This document shows, piece by piece, positions 1 to 7,249 of a stretch of DNA of 12,947 bases. A program made the position numbers and the translations under genes. Each line of letters opens with the position of its first letter. Positions within the stretch are counted from its first letter, which is position 1. A model generated the notes under the pieces. The model was given only the letters and a program-made list of their open reading frames with translations. It was not told the DNA's origin and searched no databases. The stretch comes from Acidimicrobiia bacterium (GTDB lineage Bacteria; Actinomycetota; Acidimicrobiia; Spongiisociales; ZC4RG35), in the NCBI GenBank assembly GCA_009377735.1, contig WHTL01000084.1:1-12947 (forward strand), in the 5' to 3' direction.

Positions 1-338
1 GTCTCGGATTTGGGGCCATGGCCTGGCTTGGCGCCGAGGTGGTGGGTGGCGCCGATCTGGTGGCCGACGAGATCAAACTCGACGCCCATCTGAGTGATGC
101 CGACATTGTGATCACGGGCGAAGGAAGTGCCGACGCCTCCACCTTGGAGGGCAAGGTACCCGTCGTGGTCCTGAGACGCGCCACTGGTCGTCCCGTCTAT
201 CTGGTGGCGGGACGGGCCACCGACGAGGTCGGACGCCACTTCGACCGATATATGGAGTTGGGTGAGCGCGGTCTCTCCGCACCCCACGAGGAGGCCCGTC
301 GAGCCGGCTCATCCCTGGCCGACTCAACGGACTCATAG
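1..338 (+). CDS. Glycerate kinase, C-terminal part (5' end outside window)
   Basis: This is the C-terminal ~112 residues of a type I glycerate kinase (GlxK/GK family), which phosphorylates D-glycerate with ATP in glycerate/glyoxylate metabolism in the cytoplasm. The reading frame is open from base 3, and the residues before the first internal Met (LGFGAM) continue the family's Gly/Ala-rich segment. Family hallmarks are the block ADIVITGEGSADASTLEGK followed by VPVVVLRRA and a short hydrophobic strand (VYLVAG). The C-terminus is acidic and low in complexity after about residue 90 of the visible part. The gene ends with TAG six bases before the end of the convergent TauE/SafE gene, leaving almost no room for a terminator. 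The family call rests on the ITGEG...D..TL.GK block. The missing N-terminal two thirds prevents checking for intactness. Confidence 0.8.
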   Translation, partial: LGFGAMAWLGAEVVGGADLVADEIKLDAHLSDADIVITGEGSADASTLEGKVPVVVLRRATGRPVYLVAGRATDEVGRHFDRYMELGERGLSAPHEEARRAGSSLADSTDS

Positions 339-344
339 TGATCC

Positions 345-1241
345 CTAAACCACCACGCTCTCCGGGTGAAGATCTTCGGTCTCCTCTTCGCGACGGTGAC
401 CCCGTACCGAGCACGCCACCGCCACGATCCAAAAGACGGCGACCGCCAGGTACGCCAAGGTCCGCCCGTCGTTGGAAAGATTGGTGAGATCCAGGAGAGT
501 GCGGAGGTTGGTGATCACGATGAGACCGCCCACCATCGTCCCCAGGATCCTTGGCGCCACCTTGCTGACAACCCAGGCCGCGAACGGGGCCGCTATGGCG
601 CCACCGATGAGCAGACCAAGGGCTATCCGCAATTCGATCCCGGCTGATCCGAGACCGAAAAGGAATCCGATGCTGGCCGCAGTTGAGACCAAGAACTCGC
701 TGGCAGATACCGACCCGATCACCTTGCGGGGCTCGGTGCGACCGGAGATGAGCATCGTGGGTGTCGCCACGGGTCCCCAACCACCACCACCTGTGGCATC
801 GACGAACCCGGCAACGAGCCCGAGTGGAGTGAGGAATCGGGCCTTGAAACCGAGGTGCTGACGATCTGTCCTCGCTCCCTTGAATGCGAAACGCAACACC
901 AGGAGGATTCCCAGGGAAAGGAGGATTCCCGCCATCCACGGCTTGGCGACCTCGGTTGACAGGTTGGAGAGGAAGGTAGCACCGGCGTATGCCCCGACAG
1001 CACCGGGAAGTCCGAGTTTGAGGATGATCTTCCAATCGAGGTTCCCAAAGCGCATATGGGACAGACCGGAGATCAGGGTGGTGCCCACCTCGGCGAAATG
1101 GACCGATGCAGAAGCTACCGCCGGGCTGAACCCGTTGGCCACCAACAACGTCGAGGATGTCACCCCGTAGGCCATCCCTAGAGAGCCGTCGACCATCTGG
1201 GCAGCGAGCCCAACCAATACGAGCACGATCAGTTGCGTCAC
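345..1241 (-). CDS. TauE/SafE family sulfite exporter-type permease
   Basis: This is a polytopic inner-membrane protein of the TauE/SafE (DUF81) family, about 298 residues. The family includes exporters of sulfite, sulfoacetate and related anions; the substrate here is unknown. About eight hydrophobic segments are visible. The family's internal duplication shows as MVDGSLGMAYG near residues 16-26 and VDATGGGGWGPVATP near 147-161. An upstream ATG at 1271 keeps the frame open, but I choose GTG at 1241-1239: a strong Shine-Dalgarno GAAGGAG (1247-1253) lies 5 nt before it and the hydrophobic N-terminus starts directly there. The C-terminal ~20 residues are charged (RGHRREEETEDLH) and probably cytoplasmic. 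The gene is convergent with glycerate kinase and divergent from the carboxylase gene. The metX gene farther away is not evidence of a shared sulfur operon. Confidence 0.85.
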   Translation of the reverse strand: MTQLIVLVLVGLAAQMVDGSLGMAYGVTSSTLLVANGFSPAVASASVHFAEVGTTLISGLSHMRFGNLDWKIILKLGLPGAVGAYAGATFLSNLSTEVAKPWMAGILLSLGILLVLRFAFKGARTDRQHLGFKARFLTPLGLVAGFVDATGGGGWGPVATPTMLISGRTEPRKVIGSVSASEFLVSTAASIGFLFGLGSAGIELRIALGLLIGGAIAAPFAAWVVSKVAPRILGTMVGGLIVITNLRTLLDLTNLSNDGRTLAYLAVAVFWIVAVACSVRGHRREEETEDLHPESVVV

Positions 1242-1246
1242 GATTA

Positions 1247-1253
1247 CTCCTTC
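1247..1253 (-). promoter_or_regulatory. Shine-Dalgarno deciding the GTG start of the permease
   Basis: On the minus strand GAAGGAG is followed by five bases and then GTG (1241-1239). This favours the GTG start over the in-frame ATG ten codons upstream. Confidence 0.7.
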
Positions 1254-1288
1254 ACCAACTAGGTGGAGCATAGAAAGTTAAGTCAATA

Positions 1289-1316
1289 AATATACTTTGC
1301 TTACAAGCTATTGCAA
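1289..1316 (-). promoter_or_regulatory. Probable sigma-70 type promoter of the permease gene
   Basis: Read on the minus strand, TTGCAA (1316-1311) is separated by 16 bp from TATATT (1294-1289). It sits in a locally AT-rich patch of otherwise GC-rich DNA. Transcription would start near 1281, giving a leader of about 40 nt that contains the GAAGGAG ribosome binding site. Assigned by eye from the hexamers only. Confidence 0.45.
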
Positions 1317-1326
1317 TCCCAGACTG

Positions 1327-1365
1327 TTGTCCCCCCACGAATGTGGTTGTCCCCCAAGAATGTCG
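1327..1365. repeat. Tandem 20/19-bp direct repeat in the divergent intergenic region
   Basis: Copy 1 is TTGTCCCCCCACGAATGTGG (1327-1346) and copy 2 is TTGTCCCCCAAGAATGTCGG (1347-1365). They differ by one base in the C-run and two substitutions. The copies abut, giving a spacing of about two helical turns. They could be paired binding sites or the decayed end of a transposon; no transposase gene accompanies them. Confidence 0.6.
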
Positions 1366-1498
1366 GGGAGAACTGGGAATCGGTGTATGCGGACCGGGCA
1401 TGCCATAACAGGCGACGTTCTCCGAAGTCACTGCATGAGAGGTTGTGCAGAGGCCGTGGTGGTGGGTGGCAAGCGTAGGAGGAGGCAGCCGTTGGGGG

Positions 1499-1521
1499 TC
1501 TGGGGGACGGAGGCCCCCAGA
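1499..1521. repeat. 23-bp inverted repeat just upstream of the carboxylase gene
   Basis: Arms TCTGGGGG (1499-1506) and CCCCCAGA (1514-1521) form a perfect 8-bp inverted repeat around a 7-nt spacer. It ends 10 bp before the candidate -10 box at 1531. If transcription starts at the ATG it would lie on DNA over the -35 region and act as an operator rather than an RNA hairpin. If transcription starts upstream it would be a stable leader hairpin. Confidence 0.55.
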
Positions 1522-1530
1522 AGACTCAGT

Positions 1531-1536
1531 TACCCT
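1531..1536 (+). promoter_or_regulatory. Candidate -10 box (TACCCT) of a leaderless carboxylase transcript
   Basis: TACCCT fits the actinobacterial TANNNT -10 consensus and lies 8 nt before ATG 1545. No Shine-Dalgarno is visible between them. The same TTACC(C/G)T element precedes the start codons at 9563 and 9644. Confidence 0.45.
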
Positions 1537-1544
1537 CTGATGCG

Positions 1545-3509
1545 ATGATCGAAACCCTGCTCGTCGCCAATCGGGGAGAAATAGCCCGTCGCGTCTTCCG
1601 CACCGCCCGACGCATGGGGATCTCAACCGTGGCCGTCTACGCCGACCCCGACCGGGGCGAGCCGTTCGTTGCCGAGGCAGATCGTGCCTTCGCTCTCGGG
1701 GGAACCACACCTGCGGAGTCGTATCTCTGGGGGGAAGGCATCTTGGAAGCGGCACGGATCACCGGTGCCGACGCCATCCACCCCGGTTATGGGTTCTTGG
1801 CCGAGAACGCCGATTTCGCAACCTCGGTCGTCCAAGCCGGTCTCAAATGGGTCGGACCCCCACCGACAGCCATCGAAACAATGGGGTCGAAGTTGGCTTC
1901 CAAAGAAGCCGTCACAGATGCAGGCGTACCCACTCTGCCGACCCACGATCTGAGCACCGTCAGTGACGAGAAGGCGGGGTCCCTTGCCGAGGACCTGGGC
2001 TATCCGGTCCTCGTGAAGGCGTCGGCGGGTGGTGGGGGCAAGGGCATGCGGGTGGTAGCCGGCCCGGGTGAATTGGCCGATGCGCTGACGGGGGCCCGTC
2101 GCGAGGCGGAGGCGGCGTTCGGTGACCCCACTATCTTCTTGGAGAGGTATCTGGATCGTGCCCGCCACATCGAGATCCAGATCCTTGCCGATACCCATGG
2201 CACCATCATCTCCTGCGGCGAGAGGGAGTGCTCGATACAACGCCGGCACCAAAAGATCATCGAGGAAGCGCCCTCACCCGTGATCGACGCCGAAACCAGG
2301 GAACGACTGGGCGACGCCGCCGTCACCGCCGCCCGATCGGTTGACTACACCGGAGCCGGCACCGTCGAGTTTCTCTTCCAGGACGGGGACTTCAGCTTTC
2401 TCGAGATGAACACCCGACTCCAGGTGGAGCATCCCGTTACCGAGGAGGTGCAGGGCATCGATCTGGTGGAGTGGCAGCTCCGCATCGCCGACGACGAGGC
2501 GATCCCCGATGCGCTGATATCCACCCCGGTCGGATCTTCGATCGAGGCGCGTATCTACGCCGAGGACCCAGCGAACGGATACCTCCCGTCGACAGGAGTG
2601 CTGAGCCGTTTCGACATCGACGAGGACCTGGTCAGGGTCGATAGCGGTGTGGAGACGGGATCGACCGTAGGCATCGACTACGACCCAATGCTTGCCAAGG
2701 TGGTCGCCTGGTCACCCGATCGTCGCCGCACAGCCGCCATCCTCGCCCAGGCCCTGAGGCGTGCCCGTGTCGCCGGTGTCACCACCAACATCGGTTTGTT
2801 GGTCAACATCTTGGAACACGAAGAGTTCGTGTCGGGGGCAATCGACACCCTCTTCCTGGAGAGACACCCAATCGAGGAGGTCACCCAACCGCTACTCGAC
2901 GAGGACGAGAGCAGAAGATGTGCCGTGGCTGCCGCCATCTACGGGCAACTGAAGAGAAGAGATGAGGCGGCTGTTCAGACCACCATCCCCAGTGGCTGGC
3001 GTAACAACCCTTCCCAGCCACAGGTCACCACCTATCTCCTCGACGGCGTCGAGGTGGATGTGCGGTACCGGGTCGGGAGGGACGGTCATTTCGATGTGGA
3101 TGCCTACGAGTCGGCAAGCATCATCGCACACGATCACGACTCGATAGTCCTCGAGCTGGACTCTTTGACCACCACCTGTGTGATCGATGTGGAACCAGAC
3201 GCCACCAGTGTCTTCACCTCGCGCGGTTCGGTGAAGCTGCGTTTCGTCCCCCGTCATCCCATGGCAAATGGCGAGGTAGCAGCCGGATCTCTCCGTGCCC
3301 CCATGCCTGGGCGGATAATAGAGGTGCTCGTCACCAAAGGAGAGGTGATCGAGAAGGGAACTCCGCTCCTGGTCATGGAGGCGATGAAGATGGAACACAC
3401 GCTCCGGGCGCCCACCAAGGGCACCGTGTCATCGATAGCGGCCAATGTCGGAGATCAGGTTGAGGCCGACACCGTCCTCATCGTCATCGACGAGCCTGGT
3501 GACAGCTAG
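1545..3509 (+). CDS. Acyl-CoA carboxylase alpha subunit (biotin carboxylase-BCCP fusion)
   Basis: This subunit performs ATP- and bicarbonate-dependent carboxylation of biotin and carries the biotin on its own C-terminal domain. It would serve acetyl-, propionyl- or methylcrotonyl-CoA carboxylase together with a separate carboxyltransferase subunit. The biotin carboxylase domain starts at once (IETLLVANRGEIARRV). It contains the ATP-grasp Gly-rich loop KASAGGGGKGM near 156-166, the RRHQK block near 233-237, and MNTRLQVEHPVTEEV from 288, which carries the catalytic Arg291. The C-terminal ~80 residues form the biotinyl domain (APMPGRI... then EAMKM), with biotinylated Lys615. At 654 residues it has the usual length for actinobacterial AccA-type alpha chains. 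The acyl-CoA substrate cannot be read from this subunit. No carboxyltransferase or biotin ligase gene lies in the window. ATG 1545 is chosen because it places IETLLVANRGE at the N-terminus. Confidence 0.95.
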   Translation: MIETLLVANRGEIARRVFRTARRMGISTVAVYADPDRGEPFVAEADRAFALGGTTPAESYLWGEGILEAARITGADAIHPGYGFLAENADFATSVVQAGLKWVGPPPTAIETMGSKLASKEAVTDAGVPTLPTHDLSTVSDEKAGSLAEDLGYPVLVKASAGGGGKGMRVVAGPGELADALTGARREAEAAFGDPTIFLERYLDRARHIEIQILADTHGTIISCGERECSIQRRHQKIIEEAPSPVIDAETRERLGDAAVTAARSVDYTGAGTVEFLFQDGDFSFLEMNTRLQVEHPVTEEVQGIDLVEWQLRIADDEAIPDALISTPVGSSIEARIYAEDPANGYLPSTGVLSRFDIDEDLVRVDSGVETGSTVGIDYDPMLAKVVAWSPDRRRTAAILAQALRRARVAGVTTNIGLLVNILEHEEFVSGAIDTLFLERHPIEEVTQPLLDEDESRRCAVAAAIYGQLKRRDEAAVQTTIPSGWRNNPSQPQVTTYLLDGVEVDVRYRVGRDGHFDVDAYESASIIAHDHDSIVLELDSLTTTCVIDVEPDATSVFTSRGSVKLRFVPRHPMANGEVAAGSLRAPMPGRIIEVLVTKGEVIEKGTPLLVMEAMKMEHTLRAPTKGTVSSIAANVGDQVEADTVLIVIDEPGDS

Positions 3510-3605
3510 ACCACAGAGGGGATTGCCCAGGCTGGGCTGGTGTTCTATGGTCTGATCGCGTTACCTATCTGTACGGGCGTCTGGGAGGGCGCTCCCCGAG
3601 AGGGA

Positions 3606-3615
3606 AAAGGAAGGA
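3606..3615 (+). promoter_or_regulatory. Strong ribosome binding site of the RCC1/SLH protein
   Basis: The purine run AAAGGAAGGA ends four bases before ATG 3620. It is much stronger than the upstream regions of the carboxylase, metX and dehydrogenase genes, which lack a Shine-Dalgarno, so this mRNA should carry a conventional leader. The 110-bp gap from 3510 also holds a GCCCAG-G-CTGGGC inverted repeat (3525-3537), a possible but U-less terminator of the carboxylase gene, and a short GGGAG/CTCCC hairpin (3583-3596). Confidence 0.6.
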
Positions 3616-3619
3616 ATCC

Positions 3620-6600
3620 ATGAGATACCTGGTCGGGTCTGTGACCGCGTGCGTTGTTGTGGCGTTGCTGTTCACCCCTGGGACCACGAGTGCGGCGGAC
3701 GGCCCCTTCGACGATGTCCCTTCTGATCATCTGTTCGTCGATGAGATCACCTGGTTGGCCGGCGAGGGGATCACCCTGGGCTGCAACCCACCCGACAACA
3801 CCCTGTTCTGTCCCGACGATCCCGTCACCCGTGGGCAGATGGCCGCCTTCCTCGTCCGTGGTCTCCACCTCGACGCGGGTAGCGGCTCGTTCGACGACAC
3901 GGCCGGTCATGTCTTCGAAGACGACATCTCCGCCCTGGCAGCGGCGTGTATCACTCTGGGATGCAACCCACCCGACAACACCCTGTTCTGTCCCGACAAT
4001 CCCGTCACCCGTGGGCAGATGGCCGCCTTCCTCGTCCGTGGTCTCCACCTCGACGCGGGTAGCGGCTCGTTCGACGACACGGCCGGTCATGTCTTCGAAG
4101 ACGACATCTCCGCCCTGGCAGCGGTGCGTATCACTCTGGGATGCAACCCACCCGACAACACCCTCTTCTGTCCCGACAATCCCGTCACCCGAGCCCAGAT
4201 GGCCGCCTTCCTCCACCGCGGACTCGAAGACGACCCCCCACCAACCACCACGACAACCACCACCCCACCTACCACGACCACCGCACCGACAACCACCACC
4301 CCACCTACCACGACCACCGCACCGACAACCACAATGCCCGGCACCGGGCCTGAGATCACGACAACGGCACTCCCACCACTCAGTGTCTTTGAGGCTTATG
4401 AGACCACACTGCAAGCCAGTGGCGGCGAGGGTCCTTATACCTGGGACGTCGAGGGTCTTCCCACCGGCCTTGTATTCAATGCCGACACGGCCACGATCAG
4501 CAATGACCCCGATTATGCCGATGTCATTTCGACAGCTGCTACCGACATCACGGTCACCGTCACCGACGACCTCAATAATTCGACCAGCGTGGTTCTGACT
4601 CTGGACCCGGTCGATATCACGTCGGTCGACGCCGGTAATTATCACTCTTGCGCCCTCGACGAGGAAGGGGCGGCCTGGTGCTGGGGCGAGAACGAAAGTG
4701 GACAGCTGGGCGAAGGTGGTCTGGCACTCGGCAGCACCCTCCCCGTCAATGTTCTCGGCGACCACGAGTTCTCGTCGATCACGGCGGGCGGTGAGCACAC
4801 CTGTGCCCTCGATGTCGAGGGAGCGGCATGGTGTTGGGGTCGCAACCACAACGGACAACTCGGTGACAACAACCTCGGTGTGAACAGCACCACACCGGTA
4901 CGGGTGGCCGGCGGTCACACATTCAGCCAATTGGCGACCAGCTTCGCCTACACCTGCGGTATCGACACCGACGATATCGTTTGGTGCTGGGGCTCCGACA
5001 ACCTTGGACAACTCGGCCTCGGGGGAGACGGGGCGCCGGTACCGGTGCCAACCATGGTTGGGGATGGCGACCCGTTCACCGCGGCGACCGTCGTCACGGG
5101 TGGCTCCCACGCCTGTGCGCTGAAGGACTCCGGGGATGCCTATTGCTGGGGCTACAACGCCAATGGACAGCTTGGAATAGGACCCGATACCTCAATCCAC
5201 ACCCTCCCCACCCTCGTTGTGGGCGACCACACCTTCACATCGTTGGTGAACGGGCAAAATCACACCTGTGGCATCGATGATGCCGGGGCAACCTGGTGCT
5301 GGGGGGAGAACGCGGCTGGTCAGCTCGGACTGGGCGATTACAGCCCCAACCACAACGTCCCGGAGCAACTGACCGACGGTCCGGAGTTCACGAGGATCAT
5401 CGCTGAAACAGGGCACTACACCTGCGGGATCGACCTCAACGACGCCGCCTGGTGCTGGGGTAGCAACAACTTCGGACAGCTCGGGATCGGCCAGATTGGT
5501 GGTTCCAACCCGCCCAACCCGGTACCTGTCGTGGGAGATCACAACTTCGGTGCGATGAGCCTCGGCGAGTTCCATGCATGTGGGACCGATGGGGAGAACG
5601 TTGTCCGCTGTTGGGGTGGCAATTTCACGGCTCAACTAGGGCAGGGCACGGAGGGCTTCGGGACCGAGGTCACCAGACCAGAACCGGTACATCGCGGGAC
5701 GGCACCGGCCACAGGTCCTGGCCCGCTGCGGTTGAACACCTCGGCGCTACCGGACTTCCACGCCCTCGTGAGCTACGAGGAGCAGCTCTGGGCCGAGGGT
5801 GGGTCGGGTGAGTATCTTTGGCAGGCAGAAGGTCTTCCGGACGGGCTCGTCCTGGACGAGAGCACCGGCCTCATCGCCAACGACCCAACCAACCCGGTCA
5901 TCAGAGACGCCTCCCCCTTTCCCGTGGTCGACGTCACAGTCACCGACACCCGAAACCCCGATGAAAGCGTCACCGAGACGTTGTTCCTGGAGATGGTCGG
6001 CGTCACCCAGCTAAACAGCGGGTGGGGTCACACCTGTGCCGTCACCAGCGAGGCAACGGCGTTCTGTTGGGGACGAAACAACACGGGTCAGATCGGCAAC
6101 GGGATAGTCGGAGGTGACGGACCTGACGGGGACGCCTCCCTCCCTGCCCCGGTGCTGAACACGGAGGGTACCGGCCCCCTCACCGATGTCGCCGAGGTTG
6201 TTGGCGGCGACGGCCATTCCTGCGCAAGGACTAATGCCGGGACCGCCTACTGCTGGGGCGCCTCCTTCGATGGGCGGCTGGGGAATGGCAGCATCGATCC
6301 GCAACCCCAACCGCTCCCACAGCAGGTCCGCAACTCCGATGACAGCGGTCCGCTCACCGATGTGGTGGACATCGTCACCGGATCCCAGTTCGGCTGCGCC
6401 ATCACAGCAGATGGCGTCCTCCACTGTTGGGGAAATTCTTCGCAGGGAAAGTTGGGCAACGGGGAGACAAATGGATTCCAACCACTTCCCCAGCCGGTGC
6501 GGAACCCAACCGCCACCGGTCCGTTGACCGACGTCACGGAGGTGTCGGCCGGATCGAGCCATGCTTGCGCGGTGAGCGCCGGAACCACCTACTGCTGGGG

Positions 6601-7198
6601 CGGCAACTTCGGAGGTAAGCTCGGGAACGGCGAGTCGACCGCTTCTGAACCCATTCCTGTCGAGGTGCGAAATCCCGAGAACACCGGTCCACTCGCCGAT
6701 GTCAGCGGTTTGTCCCCTGGTGCGAACCACACCTGCGCCCGTTCGGGTGGCGACGCTTTCTGTTGGGGTGGCAACTCTACTGGACAGCTAGGAAGGGGTT
6801 CCTCGGTGGGCAATCCGCTGCTCCCGGGTCCCGTGCGGAATCCCGATGACACCGGAGCCCTTGTTGGCATTGCCACCATCGCCAGTGCCGACAATCACGT
6901 CTGCGCCATTGCCAATGGCGGAGCGACCTACTGCTGGGGCAACAACAGCGAGGGGCAACTTGGAAATGGCGAGAACGGTGTCCCCGTGAACCCCCTTCCC
7001 CAGGAGGTGTTGAATGGCGATGGCTCCGCCCCACTCCCCACGCCAGAAGATTTGTCAGGCGGCAACGCTCACACATGCGTACTCACCACCACACGGGTGG
7101 TGCAGTGCTTCGGCGGGAACTGGGACCATCAGCTCGGCAATGGTGACACCACCGATCCCGAGCCGCTTCCTGTTGGACTCCACCCCGGGGACGGATAA
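3620..7198 (+). CDS. Secreted SLH-repeat protein with two Ig + seven-blade RCC1 propeller units
   Basis: A 1192-residue exported protein of unknown specific function. Order of parts: signal peptide (1 to ~26, basic MR then a hydrophobic core, cleavage near TTSAA); three SLH-like repeats of 60 residues (~28-202), each with GCNPPDNTLFCPD and VTRxQMAAFL; a Thr/Pro linker (~206-240); a putative Ig-like (He_PIG-type) domain (~245-330); seven RCC1-type repeats (~332-697); a second Ig-like domain (~703-792); and seven more RCC1-type repeats (~793-1192). RCC1 repeats are recognised by HxCA...CWGxNxxGQLG. SLH modules commonly hold proteins to the cell surface, and the propellers suggest binding of a ligand or partner; both roles are inference. 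No LPXTG or C-terminal membrane anchor is seen. Each blade and each SLH repeat carries a regularly placed Cys pair. A strong ribosome binding site supports the start. Confidence 0.88.
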   Translation: MRYLVGSVTACVVVALLFTPGTTSAADGPFDDVPSDHLFVDEITWLAGEGITLGCNPPDNTLFCPDDPVTRGQMAAFLVRGLHLDAGSGSFDDTAGHVFEDDISALAAACITLGCNPPDNTLFCPDNPVTRGQMAAFLVRGLHLDAGSGSFDDTAGHVFEDDISALAAVRITLGCNPPDNTLFCPDNPVTRAQMAAFLHRGLEDDPPPTTTTTTTPPTTTTAPTTTTPPTTTTAPTTTMPGTGPEITTTALPPLSVFEAYETTLQASGGEGPYTWDVEGLPTGLVFNADTATISNDPDYADVISTAATDITVTVTDDLNNSTSVVLTLDPVDITSVDAGNYHSCALDEEGAAWCWGENESGQLGEGGLALGSTLPVNVLGDHEFSSITAGGEHTCALDVEGAAWCWGRNHNGQLGDNNLGVNSTTPVRVAGGHTFSQLATSFAYTCGIDTDDIVWCWGSDNLGQLGLGGDGAPVPVPTMVGDGDPFTAATVVTGGSHACALKDSGDAYCWGYNANGQLGIGPDTSIHTLPTLVVGDHTFTSLVNGQNHTCGIDDAGATWCWGENAAGQLGLGDYSPNHNVPEQLTDGPEFTRIIAETGHYTCGIDLNDAAWCWGSNNFGQLGIGQIGGSNPPNPVPVVGDHNFGAMSLGEFHACGTDGENVVRCWGGNFTAQLGQGTEGFGTEVTRPEPVHRGTAPATGPGPLRLNTSALPDFHALVSYEEQLWAEGGSGEYLWQAEGLPDGLVLDESTGLIANDPTNPVIRDASPFPVVDVTVTDTRNPDESVTETLFLEMVGVTQLNSGWGHTCAVTSEATAFCWGRNNTGQIGNGIVGGDGPDGDASLPAPVLNTEGTGPLTDVAEVVGGDGHSCARTNAGTAYCWGASFDGRLGNGSIDPQPQPLPQQVRNSDDSGPLTDVVDIVTGSQFGCAITADGVLHCWGNSSQGKLGNGETNGFQPLPQPVRNPTATGPLTDVTEVSAGSSHACAVSAGTTYCWGGNFGGKLGNGESTASEPIPVEVRNPENTGPLADVSGLSPGANHTCARSGGDAFCWGGNSTGQLGRGSSVGNPLLPGPVRNPDDTGALVGIATIASADNHVCAIANGGATYCWGNNSEGQLGNGENGVPVNPLPQEVLNGDGSAPLPTPEDLSGGNAHTCVLTTTRVVQCFGGNWDHQLGNGDTTDPEPLPVGLHPGDG
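3781..4198 (+). repeat. 180-bp tandem repeat encoding the SLH units
   Basis: The period is exactly 180 bp (60 codons). Copy 3781-3960 differs from copy 3961-4140 at four positions by eye (about 98% identity), and a third partial copy runs to about 4198 before diverging. Synonymous sites are as conserved as the rest, which points to recent duplication or gene conversion. One substitution pair changes the residue before ITLGC from Cys110 to Arg170. Confidence 0.85.
4253..4324 (+). repeat. 36-bp tandem repeat coding the Thr/Pro linker
   Basis: Two perfect 36-bp copies (4253-4288 and 4289-4324) are followed by a partial third. They encode part of a PPTTTTAPTTTT linker between the SLH repeats and the first Ig-like domain. 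Such a repeat can change length by slippage, so the linker length may vary between strains. Confidence 0.8.
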
Positions 7199-7200
7199 GA

Positions 7201-7214
7201 AGGCGGTAGCGCCT
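7201..7214 (+). terminator. Weak hairpin after the RCC1/SLH gene
   Basis: AGGCG-GTAG-CGCCT begins two bases after the stop codon. The 5-bp stem has no T-run, so it may be only a weak terminator or 3'-end stabiliser. The next gene starts 51 bp after the stop and read-through is possible. Confidence 0.25.
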
Positions 7215-7231
7215 CCGCCAGACCCCAGAGG

Positions 7232-7237
7232 TAGGAT
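7232..7237 (+). promoter_or_regulatory. Candidate -10 box (TAGGAT) for the TetR-family gene
   Basis: TAGGAT fits TANNNT and ends 12 nt before ATG 7250, which would leave a leader of only a few bases. No good Shine-Dalgarno is seen. The AGGA inside the box is too far from the ATG to act as one efficiently. Confidence 0.3.
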
Positions 7238-7249
7238 GTCCCCCAGTAA

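Larger units (their letters stand above)
1242..1544. other. 303-bp divergent intergenic region
   Basis: The gap between the divergent permease and carboxylase genes encodes no convincing protein or RNA gene. From left to right it holds the permease ribosome binding site and promoter, the tandem 20/19-bp repeat, about 130 bp (1366-1498) in which I see nothing specific apart from purine-rich GGTGGTGGGTGG and GGAGGAGG runs, a 23-bp inverted repeat, and the start-proximal -10 box of the carboxylase gene. Confidence 0.6.

Noticed and set aside
1366..1498. Possible riboswitch or small RNA upstream of the carboxylase gene
   Set aside because: I could not assemble a known riboswitch core or tRNA cloverleaf from it. 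Purine-rich runs alone are not enough.
3545..5110. Long 521-codon open frame on the minus strand opposite the RCC1/SLH gene
   Set aside because: Its sequence mirrors the plus-strand repeats, is low in complexity and has no recognisable domain, signal or ribosome binding site. The plus-strand frame explains the region fully. Such antisense frames are expected opposite GC-rich repeats. Similar shadows occur at 5192-5635 and 6011-6730.
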